NCBI GenBank assembly: GCA_947564495.1 | Contig: CANOCD010000016.1 | Coordinates: 1 to 11,821 of the forward strand | Source: an uncultured Angelakisella sp. | GTDB taxonomy: Bacteria > Bacillota > Clostridia > Oscillospirales > Ruminococcaceae | Reading direction: 5' to 3' | Length of the DNA stretch: 11,821 nucleotides | In this document: positions 5,938-11,821 of the stretch, piece by piece | How positions within the stretch are numbered: position 1 is the first letter of the stretch | Layout: the number at the start of each line of letters is the position of its first letter | Made by a program: the position numbers and the translations under genes | Notes under the pieces: generated by a model | Seen by the model: only the letters and a program-made list of their open reading frames with translations | The model's database searches: none | Told to the model about the DNA's origin: nothing

Positions 5938-6965
5938 CCCCGGGGCAGCTCTTTTGCCAGGAGAACCAGCAGCTTCCGGGCGTTTTCCATGTCGGTTTTG
6001 TTTGCCAGGGTGTTGGCGGCGTGGAGGTACCGCACCGGCAGGGAGACGGCCAAGGTCTTGGCGCCGGCGGCGGCGGAGGCGTAGCTGCGGGAATCGTTGC
6101 CCCCAAAGACCCCCTCCTTGGTCTGCCAGGGGATGCCGTTGTCCTCGGCGATCTGGGTGGCCTTCCGGTAGAGGTCCCGGGGGTAGATGGTCCCCTTGTC
6201 CATGAAGGAGATCACCGGCCCGGCCCCCACCCGGCAGACCTGGCGGCCCTCCGGGGCGGAGGGCAGGTCCCCGGCGGTGGTGCTTTCCACCACCACGGCG
6301 ATGTCGGGCCGCTGGGAGAAGGCCACCGCCTTGCTCCCGGCGCAGCCGGTCTCCTCCTGGACCACAAAGGCGAAGGTGCAGTCGCAGTCCAGCTCCCCCT
6401 GGATGAGGTCCAGAAGGAGGGCGCACCCTGCCCGGTCGTCGATGGCCTTGGCCAGGACCGACCGGTCCCCCAGCTCCTGCCAGGGGCCGATGAAGGTGGC
6501 CTGATCCCCCAACGAGACCAGGGAGAGGGCCTCCTCCTTGTCCTTGGCCCCGATGTCGATCCGCATATCTTCCAGCTTGGCGTACTCCTTCCGCTCCTCC
6601 TCGGTGAGAAGGTGGATCGGCCGGGTGCCGATGACCCCGGGGACGGCGTTTTTGCCGATGAGGACCGGCCGTCCCGCCGTCACCGCCGGGGTGACGCCCC
6701 CCACGGCGGCAAAGTGGAGCATCCCCTCCTTGGCGGCATGGGTGATGACAAAGCCCACCTCGTCCATATGGGCGGAGAAAAGGACCTTCTTCGTCCCGGT
6801 CTCCTTCCCCTTCTTGTGGACGATGAGGTTGCCCATGTTGTCCACCTGGTAATCATCGCAATGGCCCTGGATTTTTCCGATGAGGTAGTCCCGGACCTCG
6901 TCCTCACAGCCGGAGATCCCCCGTAACTGTGTCAGTTCCTTCATCTGTTCCAGCAGCTGTTTCAT
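5934..6965 (-). CDS. M42-family metallo-aminopeptidase, downstream copy
   Basis: This is a 343-residue M42 peptidase, related to glutamyl aminopeptidase and TET enzymes. It is a cytoplasmic di-metal enzyme that trims N-terminal residues from peptides, usually as a large oligomer. Metal and catalytic positions are visible: H66 and D68 in SAHMDEVGF, bridging D176 or D177 in AIDDRAG, catalytic E204 and E205 in VQEETGCAGS, E228 in VVESTTAGD where many relatives have Asp, and H315 in RYLHAAN. The length is typical. It starts one base after the stop of the other M42 gene, with GGAGG lying inside the end of that gene. It therefore depends on the upstream gene for transcription and perhaps for translation. 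The Glu for Asp at 228 and the RYLHAAN ending suggest a different subfamily from its neighbour. Confidence 0.93.
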   Translation of the reverse strand: MKQLLEQMKELTQLRGISGCEDEVRDYLIGKIQGHCDDYQVDNMGNLIVHKKGKETGTKKVLFSAHMDEVGFVITHAAKEGMLHFAAVGGVTPAVTAGRPVLIGKNAVPGVIGTRPIHLLTEEERKEYAKLEDMRIDIGAKDKEEALSLVSLGDQATFIGPWQELGDRSVLAKAIDDRAGCALLLDLIQGELDCDCTFAFVVQEETGCAGSKAVAFSQRPDIAVVVESTTAGDLPSAPEGRQVCRVGAGPVISFMDKGTIYPRDLYRKATQIAEDNGIPWQTKEGVFGGNDSRSYASAAAGAKTLAVSLPVRYLHAANTLANKTDMENARKLLVLLAKELPRG

Positions 6966-6966
6966 C

Positions 6967-7992
6967 TCACTTCACCTCCCGGGCAAATTCCGCCATGAGC
7001 CTGGCGGTGCTGAGAACATCCTGGGCGGAGACCGTCTCCACCGCCGTGTGCATACTCCGCAGGGGGATGGAAAGGAGCCCGCACCGCACCCCTTTCCCCG
7101 AGGCCGCCACGATGTCGGTATCGGTGCCGGTGCGCCCCCCCATGATGTGGGTCTGCCAGGGGATCTCCTTTTCCCCCGCCAGATCGCGGAGCCGCTGGAA
7201 CATCCCCCGGTTCACCGCCGGGGCCAGGTCGATCTCCACCCCGCCGTTCATCTGGCCGCACTCGTGGTCCTTCACCCCGAAGCCGTCCCCGAAGGAGACA
7301 TCCACCAGCAGGGCCATGTCCGGGGCCAGGGCGAAGGCCGCCGTCCCCGCCCCGTAGCCGCTGGTCTCCTCCTGGGAGGAGAGGCAGACAGTGACTTTAC
7401 AGGCGGGGGCCTGCTCCCTCAGCATCTTGGCGGCGGCGATGACCGCCACGCAGCCCACCCGGTCATCCTGGGCGGGGGAAAGCATCAGGTCGTTGGCCAT
7501 CACGGTGAAGGCCCCGTCCATGGTGACAGGGTCCCCGGGGGCGAAGGCTTTTTTCGCCTCCTCGTCGGAAAGGCCGGTGTCCACCAAAATTTCCTCCATT
7601 TTCAAGGGCTTCTCCTTACCGTCGCAGAGGTGGGGCGGGGTGGAGGCGATGACGGCGGGGTGCCGTCCCTCCCTGGCGTGGACCGTCACCGGGGAGGCCG
7701 GGAGGAGGCGGCAGTCCAGCCCCCCCACGTTGGCCACCCGCAAAAAGCCGCCCTTCTCCAGCCGGGTCACCACCATGCCGATCTGGTCCAGGTGGGCCTC
7801 CAGCATCAGGTGGGGGGCGCCGGGCTCCCCTTGGTTCACCTGGCAGAGGACGCTCCCCAGGGGAGTGCGGCGCACCGATCCCAGGGGGGCCAGCAGGGTC
7901 TCGGCGGCTGCGGCGGCCCCGTCCTCCCGCCCCGAGGTGCCGGGGGCTTCGCAAAGGGTCTTGGTCATTTGGATGATCTCGGAAAGTTCCAT
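6967..7992 (-). CDS. M42-family metallo-aminopeptidase, upstream copy
   Basis: This is a 341-residue M42 peptidase, first of a tandem pair. The expected metal and catalytic residues are present: H67 and D69 in LEAHLDQIGM, D176 and D177 in AQDDRVGC, E208 and E209 in SSQEETSGYG, D231 in LLVDVSFGD, and H315 in LRSMHTAVE. The GGRTGTDTD stretch near 285-293 is also characteristic. It should be an active cytoplasmic aminopeptidase; which N-terminal residues it prefers cannot be read from sequence. The ATG has a near-perfect AGGAGGT about 7 bases upstream. The 60-base AT-rich gap before it (7993-8052) is the widest in this gene run and may hold an internal promoter. It is clearly diverged from its neighbour, so this is not a recent duplication. 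Confidence 0.93.
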   Translation of the reverse strand: MELSEIIQMTKTLCEAPGTSGREDGAAAAAETLLAPLGSVRRTPLGSVLCQVNQGEPGAPHLMLEAHLDQIGMVVTRLEKGGFLRVANVGGLDCRLLPASPVTVHAREGRHPAVIASTPPHLCDGKEKPLKMEEILVDTGLSDEEAKKAFAPGDPVTMDGAFTVMANDLMLSPAQDDRVGCVAVIAAAKMLREQAPACKVTVCLSSQEETSGYGAGTAAFALAPDMALLVDVSFGDGFGVKDHECGQMNGGVEIDLAPAVNRGMFQRLRDLAGEKEIPWQTHIMGGRTGTDTDIVAASGKGVRCGLLSIPLRSMHTAVETVSAQDVLSTARLMAEFAREVK

Positions 7993-8027
7993 TCGGTTAC
8001 CTCCTGTACGAATTGTTATTTTTCTAT

Positions 8028-8057
8028 GGTAAAATACAATGAGTATCTTCCTTTACC
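8028..8057 (-). other. Bulged AT-rich hairpin over the stop codon before the M42 genes
   Basis: On the minus strand GGTAAA pairs with TTTACC, and an inner ATAC pairs with GTAT around TCATT, with a five-base GGAAG bulge. The TAA stop of the upstream gene lies in the stem. No T-tract follows, so it is not a standard terminator. It could be an mRNA processing or stability element. I found no confident promoter in the rest of the gap. Confidence 0.35.
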
Positions 8058-8538
8058 ACCGGAGCCAGTCCAGCAGCGTCTTTTTCCGGGGCGGCTCGGC
8101 TTCTTCCCTGTCCCAGTTTTCGGGGACACGCTCCGGGGGCAGGGCGCCGAAGCCGGTGAGGGCGTACCCCTCCTCCCCCTCCCGGAAGGTCACCCGGAAG
8201 GTGGTGTTCTCCTCACGGCCCCAGTATTCCAGGACCACCTCCGGCCCCCGGAGGGTGACCACGGCCAGGTCGTAGGGGAACCGCCATCCCTTCTTTAACA
8301 CCAGGCGGTTAAACCGCTGGGTCATGTTGTCCAGCTCCCGGAGCTCCCCCGCCAGCCGGGCCAGCCGGGGGCGCAGGGCCTCGAACTCCTCCCGGCTGTC
8401 TCTCCCCAGGTCGGCCACGATGTCGTAGGCATCCTCCGGGGAAAGGACCACCTCCCCGTTTTCGGAAAGGGTCAATTTTGCCGGGTCGGTGATGAACCTT
8501 TCGGGGTCGCTGTACCGGTCGTAGTCGTTCCAGAGCAT
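8053..8538 (-). CDS. Hypothetical protein of 161 residues downstream of rlmH
   Basis: I do not recognise this family. It is soluble and strongly charged. A probable helix or coiled coil spans about 48-78 (EEFEALRPRLARLAGELREL is part of it). A beta-rich segment follows around 88-130 with VVLEYWGREENTTFRVTF, and the tail is proline- and charge-rich, ending LLDWLRW. The pattern VVLEYW...ENTTFRV recalls domains that judge a bound ligand by a beta-sheet, but I cannot assign it. GGAGG lies eight bases before the ATG. The gene begins 15 bases after the rlmH stop, so it is in the rlmH operon. No signal peptide or membrane segment is seen. Confidence 0.78.
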   Translation of the reverse strand: MLWNDYDRYSDPERFITDPAKLTLSENGEVVLSPEDAYDIVADLGRDSREEFEALRPRLARLAGELRELDNMTQRFNRLVLKKGWRFPYDLAVVTLRGPEVVLEYWGREENTTFRVTFREGEEGYALTGFGALPPERVPENWDREEAEPPRKKTLLDWLRW

Positions 8539-8553
8539 GGTACAAACCTCCGC

Positions 8554-9030
8554 TCACTTGTGATATTTTCCCCCCGCCAGGATGGAAAATCCCCGGTAGA
8601 GCTGTTCCGCCAGCATCACCCGGAAGAGCTGGTGGGGGAAGGTCATGGGGGAGACCGAGAGGCGGAAAACCGCCCGCTCTTTCACCTCCCGGGAGAGGCC
8701 GTGGCTCCCGCCGATGGCAAAGCAGAGGGCGCTCCCCGTCTGCTGCCGCTCCCGGAGGAGGTCGGCCAGCCCCTGGGAGGAGAGCTCCTTCCCCTCAATG
8801 CAGAGGGCCACCAGGGGGGCCTTTCCCGCCCGGTCCAGGATGGCCTTGCCCTCCTCCCAAAGGCCCTTCTCGATCTGGGCCGGGGAGGGGTCCTCGGGGA
8901 GGCGGTATTCCGGCAGTTCCGCCACCTGGAAGGCGCAGTAGGCGGAAAGGCGCTTCTGGTACTCGGCCAGCCCTTCCCGGAGCCAGGGCTCTTTCAGCTT
9001 GCCGATGGCGATGAGGGTAACGGTGAACAT
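8554..9030 (-). CDS. rlmH: 23S rRNA (pseudouridine1915-N3)-methyltransferase RlmH
   Basis: RlmH is a SPOUT-class, SAM-dependent enzyme that methylates N3 of pseudouridine 1915 in helix 69 of 23S rRNA on the assembled 70S ribosome. The 158-residue length matches the family. Diagnostic motifs are present: IGGSHG at 106-111 for SAM binding, and the C-terminal SPMTFPHQLFRVMLAEQLYR at 127-146 with the terminal GGKYHK that carries the conserved Tyr-His. The N-terminal ITL-type start (MFTVTLIAIGKLKEPW) is also typical. The ATG has GGAGGG six bases upstream and a good promoter at 9054-9081. It is the first gene of the long minus-strand run. Confidence 0.97.
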   Translation of the reverse strand: MFTVTLIAIGKLKEPWLREGLAEYQKRLSAYCAFQVAELPEYRLPEDPSPAQIEKGLWEEGKAILDRAGKAPLVALCIEGKELSSQGLADLLRERQQTGSALCFAIGGSHGLSREVKERAVFRLSVSPMTFPHQLFRVMLAEQLYRGFSILAGGKYHK

Positions 9031-9053
9031 AGGGAACCCTCCGATTTTGTTGA

Positions 9054-9081
9054 ATTATAATTGCTTTATACAAATTGTAAA
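9054..9081 (-). promoter_or_regulatory. Sigma-A-type promoter for rlmH and the following genes
   Basis: On the minus strand TTTACA (9076-9081) and a perfect TATAAT (9054-9059) are 16 bases apart. The start point would be near 9047, about 16 bases before the rlmH ATG at 9030. The -35 box lies within the last codons of the preceding gene (TAA stop at 9066-9068). Confidence 0.8.
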
Positions 9082-9587
9082 CCAGTCAAAATGTTGTCGG
9101 CCTTGTACCACTCCCACCACTGGACGATACTGGGGAAGTCGGTGTAGTCGACCAGGGCCTCCAGCCGCTCCCCCTCAAAGACGGCGCAAAGGCCGTGCTC
9201 GATGGAAAGGCGGTTGTCCGGCCCGCCGAAGGTCAGGGCCCAAAGGGGCTGTTCCCTGCCGCATAAAGCCAGGTCGATGTCCGCCCCGCCGATGTAGGGG
9301 TGGAGTTCCTCCTTGGCGGCAAAGTCCAGCCGGACCGGTTCCCGACCGTCCCCCATCCAGACATCCCACAGGGGGGACCGGCGGTAGGCCGCAAAGGTCC
9401 CCGCCAGGACCCGGTCGTAGCTCTGCCGGAAATGCTCCCGGATGAAGGCCAGGGCCGCCTCCGGGTCCTCTTGGTTCTCCTTCTCCCGCCAGAGCCGACA
9501 GTGCAGGGCGGTCTCCCCCGCCCCGAACAAAGCGGGGGCGCAGGGGACGGAAAGGGTCCCCAGGTCGTCCAGGTAATCCACGTCCAT
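9066..9587 (-). CDS. Hypothetical protein of 173 residues
   Basis: I do not recognise this family with confidence. I chose ATG 9587 because it has GGGAGGG about 9 bases upstream and a natural protein start, MDVDYLDDLGTLSVP. The open frame upstream runs through a terminator and is not plausible protein. The protein is acidic, soluble and rich in aromatic residues, with LWDVWMGDGREPVRLDF in the middle and IVQWWEWYKADNI near the end. The layout, with an N-terminal 'D-D-L-G-T-L' strand then EDPEAALAFIREHF, loosely resembles small intracellular DUF proteins often found near toxin-immunity loci (DUF6985-like). That is only an impression. It is preceded by a terminator (9638-9662), so it probably has its own start in the 9588-9637 stretch, although no good promoter is visible there. 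Confidence 0.72.
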   Translation of the reverse strand: MDVDYLDDLGTLSVPCAPALFGAGETALHCRLWREKENQEDPEAALAFIREHFRQSYDRVLAGTFAAYRRSPLWDVWMGDGREPVRLDFAAKEELHPYIGGADIDLALCGREQPLWALTFGGPDNRLSIEHGLCAVFEGERLEALVDYTDFPSIVQWWEWYKADNILTGLQFV

Positions 9588-9637
9588 CCGCTGTTCCCTC
9601 CCGGCTTCAAACAAAATCGGTCCCGGCGTTTTCCGGC

Positions 9638-9662
9638 AAAAGAAAAGGCCCCAAAAGGGCCT
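9638..9662 (-). terminator. Rho-independent terminator upstream of the 173-residue gene
   Basis: On the minus strand a compact hairpin pairs AGGCCC with GGGCCT around TTTTG and is followed by TTTCTTTT. It lies about 50 bases before a start codon and about 170 bases after tRNA-Pro, which already has its own terminator. It therefore seems to end a second short transcript or to act as an attenuator for the following gene. Confidence 0.7.
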
Positions 9663-9791
9663 GTGCAGGGGAAATCCGCAAGGTTCGGGCAAAGCAAAGC
9701 GCCCGGGACCCTGCAGCGGGCCCTAAGCCCTGGCCTGTCCTGCCCCAACAGTTTTAGTTGCCTAAGATTCGCCTACAGACCTAGGCAAAGC
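9663..9791 (-). ncRNA. Candidate structured small RNA or leader between two terminators
   Basis: There is no credible protein gene in this stretch. On the minus strand TGCAGGG (9709-9715) can pair with CCCTGCA (9664-9670). These enclose an inner hairpin whose arms are CGGGC (9701-9705) and GCCCG (9686-9690). GCCCG (9716-9720) with CGGGC (9701-9705), followed by GCTTTGCTTTG, is an alternative terminator-like fold that competes with this one. Nearer the tRNA, TTGCCTA (9782-9788) and TAGGCAA (9758-9764) form another inverted repeat. The terminator at 9638-9662 ends the segment. It could be an independent small RNA, a leader switch for the 9587 gene, or a diverged repeat element. No known riboswitch or T-box consensus is seen. 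Confidence 0.35.
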
Positions 9792-9825
9792 AAAAGGCCT
9801 GGAGCCACACAACCGGCTCCAGGCC
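9792..9825 (-). terminator. Rho-independent terminator of tRNA-Pro
   Basis: A perfect 11-bp stem is formed by GGCCTGGAGCC (9815-9825 on minus) and GGCTCCAGGCC (9796-9806) around an 8-base loop, followed by TTTTGCTTTG. It begins nine bases after the tRNA 3' end. This is a strong stem with a short T-tract. Confidence 0.88.
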
Positions 9826-9834
9826 CTGGCCTGG

Positions 9835-9910
9835 TGGTCGGAGTGACGGGATTTGAACCCACGGCTTCTTGGTCCCGAACCAAGCGCGCTACCAACTGCG
9901 CTACACCCCG
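9835..9910 (-). tRNA. tRNA-Pro (anticodon CGG)
   Basis: This is a standard 76-base tRNA with encoded CCA (9835-9837) and discriminator A. The acceptor stem pairs CGGGGTG with CACTCCG with one G-T pair. The C1-G72 closing pair is typical of bacterial tRNA-Pro, though bacterial tRNA-Pro often carries further identity bases. The anticodon loop TTCGGGA sits in a CTTGG/CCAAG stem, giving CGG at 9875-9877, which reads CCG. The T arm contains GGTTCAAATCC. A dedicated CGG isoacceptor fits a GC-rich genome that uses CCG often. Confidence 0.97.
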
Positions 9911-9943
9911 ATAGTTCCCCCACAGTGCGGAGGACACCTTATC

Positions 9944-9971
9944 ATTATACCGATTCCCGGGGAAAAGTCAA
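9944..9971 (-). promoter_or_regulatory. Sigma-A-type promoter for tRNA-Pro
   Basis: On the minus strand TTGACT (9966-9971) and a perfect TATAAT (9944-9949) are 16 bases apart. The start would be near 9937, about 27 bases before the tRNA. The TGA inside the -35 box is also the stop codon of the preceding GNAT gene (9968-9970). Confidence 0.88.
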
Positions 9972-10474
9972 GTGTTCCCGGAACTTTTCCCCGCCTCCAC
10001 CCGCTGGTAGGCGATCCTGGGGCTGCCGTCCTCGGCCAGAATTTCCCCCCGGGGGAGAAACCCATACTTCTCCAAAAGGTGCTGCATGACCCGGTTGTCC
10101 CGGTGGGTGTCGATCTTCAGATTCCCGGCGGTCCCCCCGCAGAAGGCCAGGCACCGGCCCAGGAAGCCCCGGACCGTCCCGTCGCTGGCCACCCGGTGGA
10201 TCACCCAGTAGGGGCCGGCCTCCTGCCACTCCCCCCGGATGGCCTCGTAGGACGCCTCCGGGCCGGGGCGAAAAACAAAGGCCCCCGCCGCCCGGCCTCC
10301 CTCCACCGCCAGGTAGAGGTCCCCCCGGCGGATGTCCTCCTCCAGGGTGGATCGGGCGGGACGATCCTCCCCCCACTGGGTGGGGTTGCCGGTCCGCTTC
10401 ATGGTCTCCCGGGCGGCGGCGTAGATCCGCAGCAGCTCCGGCAGGTCCCCCGGGACCGCCTTTCGTATCTCCAT
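9968..10474 (-). CDS. GNAT-family N-acetyltransferase
   Basis: This is a 168-residue single-domain GNAT protein expected to transfer an acetyl group from acetyl-CoA to an unknown amine. It has the usual start MEIRKAVPGDLPELLRIY and the GNPTQWG segment seen in a common Bacillota subgroup (about 29-35). A core beta strand GDLYLAVEGGRAAGAFVF follows. The acyl-CoA region HRVASDGTVRGFLGRCL is less canonical than the Q/RxxGxG/A loop. The C-terminus holds LKIDTHRDNRVMQHLLEKYGF with motif B-like residues. The start at ATG 10474 has AGGGGAGG seven bases upstream. The leader contains a perfect inverted repeat that overlaps this site (10475-10500). It lies 55 bases after prfC, with a terminator between them. 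Confidence 0.85.
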   Translation of the reverse strand: MEIRKAVPGDLPELLRIYAAARETMKRTGNPTQWGEDRPARSTLEEDIRRGDLYLAVEGGRAAGAFVFRPGPEASYEAIRGEWQEAGPYWVIHRVASDGTVRGFLGRCLAFCGGTAGNLKIDTHRDNRVMQHLLEKYGFLPRGEILAEDGSPRIAYQRVEAGKSSGNT

Positions 10475-10500
10475 GGTTTTTCCTCCCCTATGGAAAAACC
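10475..10500 (-). repeat. Perfect 9-bp inverted repeat over the GNAT ribosome binding site
   Basis: On the minus strand GGTTTTTCC (10492-10500) and GGAAAAACC (10475-10483) are exact complements with an 8-base loop, and the second arm abuts the ATG. The Shine-Dalgarno core (10482-10488) is split between the loop and the stem. The first arm also contains the T-tract and two stem bases of the prfC terminator, so the two folds exclude each other. Confidence 0.75.
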
Positions 10501-10522
10501 GGCGCCATGGGGGACGCCGGCT
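10494..10522 (-). terminator. Rho-independent terminator of prfC
   Basis: On the minus strand a stem AGCCGGCG/CGCCGGTT (six GC pairs plus a G-T and an A-T pair) surrounds a 10-base loop and runs into TTTTT. It begins 7 bases after the prfC TGA stop. It also sits in the leader of the downstream GNAT gene, so read-through would be the simplest way for that gene to be expressed from the prfC promoter. Confidence 0.78.
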
Positions 10523-10529
10523 CTTTCGG

Positions 10530-11821
10530 TCATTCTGCCGTGCTGAAATCGGCCAGGCGGAGCTTGGGGTTCTTGTCGGTGGCCCAGGTGATGTTCCAGG
10601 CGCTGGTGAAAAGCAGCAGTTGGCGGTTCTTGAAATCCTGGACGATCTTGGTGTCGGAGGAGAGCACCAGCTTTTTGGCGTCGAAGTCCTCCTCGTCGTT
10701 TTCGATCCACCGCAGGAACTGGTAGGGCAGGTCCTCCCGGCGAATTTCAACACTGTACTCGTTTTTCAGGCGGTACTCCAGCACTTCAAACTGGAGGACC
10801 CCCACCACCCCCACGATGATCTCCTCCATGCCGGAATCCGGCTCGTGGAACATCTGGATGGCGCCCTCCTGGGCGATCTGGGTGATGCCCTTGACGAACT
10901 GCTTGCGCTTTAGGGTGTCCACCTGGCGGACCCGGGCGAAATGCTCCGGGGCGAAGGTAGGGATGCCCCCGAATTTGAACCGCCCGCTCCCCCCGCAGAG
11001 GGTGTCCCCGATGGAGAAGATGCCGGGGTCAAAGAGGCCGATGATGTCCCCGGCGTAGGCCTCCTCCACCATCTCCCGCTCCTGGGCCATAAGCTGCTGG
11101 GGCTGGGCCAGCTTCACCTTTTTGCCCCCCTGGATGTGCTGGACCTCCATCCCCTTCTCGAACCTGCCGGAGCAGACCCGGATAAAGGCGACACGGTCCC
11201 GGTGGGCCTTGTTCATGTTGGCCTGGATCTTAAAGACGAAGGCGGAAAAATCCGGAGAGAAGGGGTCGACCTCCCCCTGGTCGGACATTCGGGCCAGAGG
11301 GGGCGGGGTCATCCGCAGAAACTCCTCTAAGAAGGGCTCCACCCCGAAGTTGGTGAGAGCCGAGCCGAAGAACACCGGGGAAAGCTGGCCGTGGCGCACC
11401 TTCTCCAGGTCGAACTCGTAGCTTGCCCCGTCCAGCAGCTCGATGTCGTCGGCCAGGGTCTGGTGGAGGTCCTGGCCCAGCACCTCGTCCAGCCGGGGGT
11501 CCCCCAGAGAAAGCTCGGTGACCTTCACCTTCTGGGCGTTGCTGGCCTGGCCGCTGCCCTCAAAGGAGAGGATCTCCCGACGGCCCCGGTCGTACACCCC
11601 TTTGAACTCCTTGCCGCAGCCGATGGGCCAGTTGACGGGGTAGGTGCCGATGCCCAGCTCCTTCTCGATCTCCTCCATAAGGTCAAAGGGGTTCCGGGCC
11701 TCCCGGTCCATCTTGTTGATGAAGGTGAAGATGGGGATGTTCCGCATGACGCAGACCTTGAAGAGTTTTCGGGTCTGGGCCTCCACCCCCTTGGCGGCGT
11801 CGATGACCATGACGGCGGAGT
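10530..11821 (-). CDS. prfC: Peptide chain release factor 3 (partial, N-terminus off the window)
   Basis: RF3 is a translational GTPase that recycles RF1 and RF2 from the ribosome after peptide release. The window holds about 429 C-terminal residues and the gene continues past the right edge. The first visible codons read SAVMVIDAAKGVE, part of the G domain just after the conserved D-H-H-F region. The internal ATG at 11810 is not the start. The GTP-specificity motif is NKMD in FINKMDREARNP. Later segments are typical of RF3 rather than EF-G: FFGSALTNFGVEPFLEEFL, GDIIGLFDPGIFSIGDTL, and the C-terminal VGVVGVLQFEVLEYRL. The stop is TGA at 10530-10532, and a terminator follows at once. The gene appears intact in what can be seen. 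Confidence 0.96.
   Translation of the reverse strand, partial: SAVMVIDAAKGVEAQTRKLFKVCVMRNIPIFTFINKMDREARNPFDLMEEIEKELGIGTYPVNWPIGCGKEFKGVYDRGRREILSFEGSGQASNAQKVKVTELSLGDPRLDEVLGQDLHQTLADDIELLDGASYEFDLEKVRHGQLSPVFFGSALTNFGVEPFLEEFLRMTPPPLARMSDQGEVDPFSPDFSAFVFKIQANMNKAHRDRVAFIRVCSGRFEKGMEVQHIQGGKKVKLAQPQQLMAQEREMVEEAYAGDIIGLFDPGIFSIGDTLCGGSGRFKFGGIPTFAPEHFARVRQVDTLKRKQFVKGITQIAQEGAIQMFHEPDSGMEEIIVGVVGVLQFEVLEYRLKNEYSVEIRREDLPYQFLRWIENDEEDFDAKKLVLSSDTKIVQDFKNRQLLLFTSAWNITWATDKNPKLRLADFSTAE

Noticed and set aside
7048..8298. Plus-strand open frame of 416 codons opposite the first M42 gene
   Set aside because: Composition is typical of an antisense shadow, and it crosses an intergenic gap on the real strand without any ribosome binding site of note.
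9588..9692. Upstream extension of the 173-residue protein to ATG 9692
   Set aside because: It would translate through the terminator at 9638-9662, and the added residues look unrelated. ATG 9587 has a good ribosome binding site.
9066..9912. T-box leader or known riboswitch before the 173-residue gene
   Set aside because: No T-box consensus or specifier loop is visible, and the tRNA-like sequence there is a genuine tRNA-Pro gene.
10475..10753. Upstream extension of the GNAT protein to ATG 10753
   Set aside because: The added 93 residues overlap the prfC gene out of frame and are Ser/Arg/Pro-rich. ATG 10474 has a good Shine-Dalgarno and a normal GNAT start.

Overview
The window is GC-rich, densely packed bacterial chromosome. 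The gene set is a GtrA-type membrane protein, RlmH, release factor 3, tandem M42 aminopeptidases and a PLP enzyme of the 'aluminium resistance'/methionine gamma-lyase family. Promoters look like sigma-A sites, Shine-Dalgarno sequences (GGAGG) are strong, and tRNAs carry an encoded CCA. Together these suggest a high-GC member of the Bacillota, most likely a clostridial gut lineage such as Oscillospiraceae. That placement is an inference from gene content and style, not a database match.

Layout. Bases 1-1740 are on the plus strand. They hold a GtrA-family gene, then a separate sigma-A promoter (438-466) driving a secreted protein with two related C-terminal domains, closed by a strong terminator (1698-1736). 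Everything from about 1760 to the right end is read on the minus strand. From the right these are: prfC (cut by the window edge) with its terminator; a GNAT acetyltransferase; tRNA-Pro(CGG) with a clear promoter and terminator; an unusual structured spacer; a small protein of unknown function; then a long co-directional run. That run is rlmH, an unknown coiled-coil-like protein, two M42 aminopeptidases, a two-part GNAT protein, a 4-TM membrane protein, two unknown soluble proteins and the PLP lyase-like enzyme. tRNA-Leu(UAG) follows.

The genes between about 2125 and 9030 are separated by roughly 1-60 bases or overlap (ATGA, GTGA and 10-base overlaps). They are probably largely co-transcribed from the promoter upstream of rlmH (9054-9081). 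A 60-base AT-rich gap before the first M42 gene is the most likely place for an extra start. The themes are housekeeping (ribosome methylation, termination of translation, peptide and amino-acid catabolism) with lineage-specific unknowns inserted.

No CRISPR array, transposon, prophage or obvious defence system is present. The most unusual features lie in the noncoding DNA. The two tRNA genes, about 7.9 kb apart, are each followed by a spacer with the same ordered series of short motifs ending in a CCCGGG hairpin with a T-rich tail. The GNAT leader carries a perfect 9-bp inverted repeat that overlaps both its ribosome binding site and the prfC terminator.
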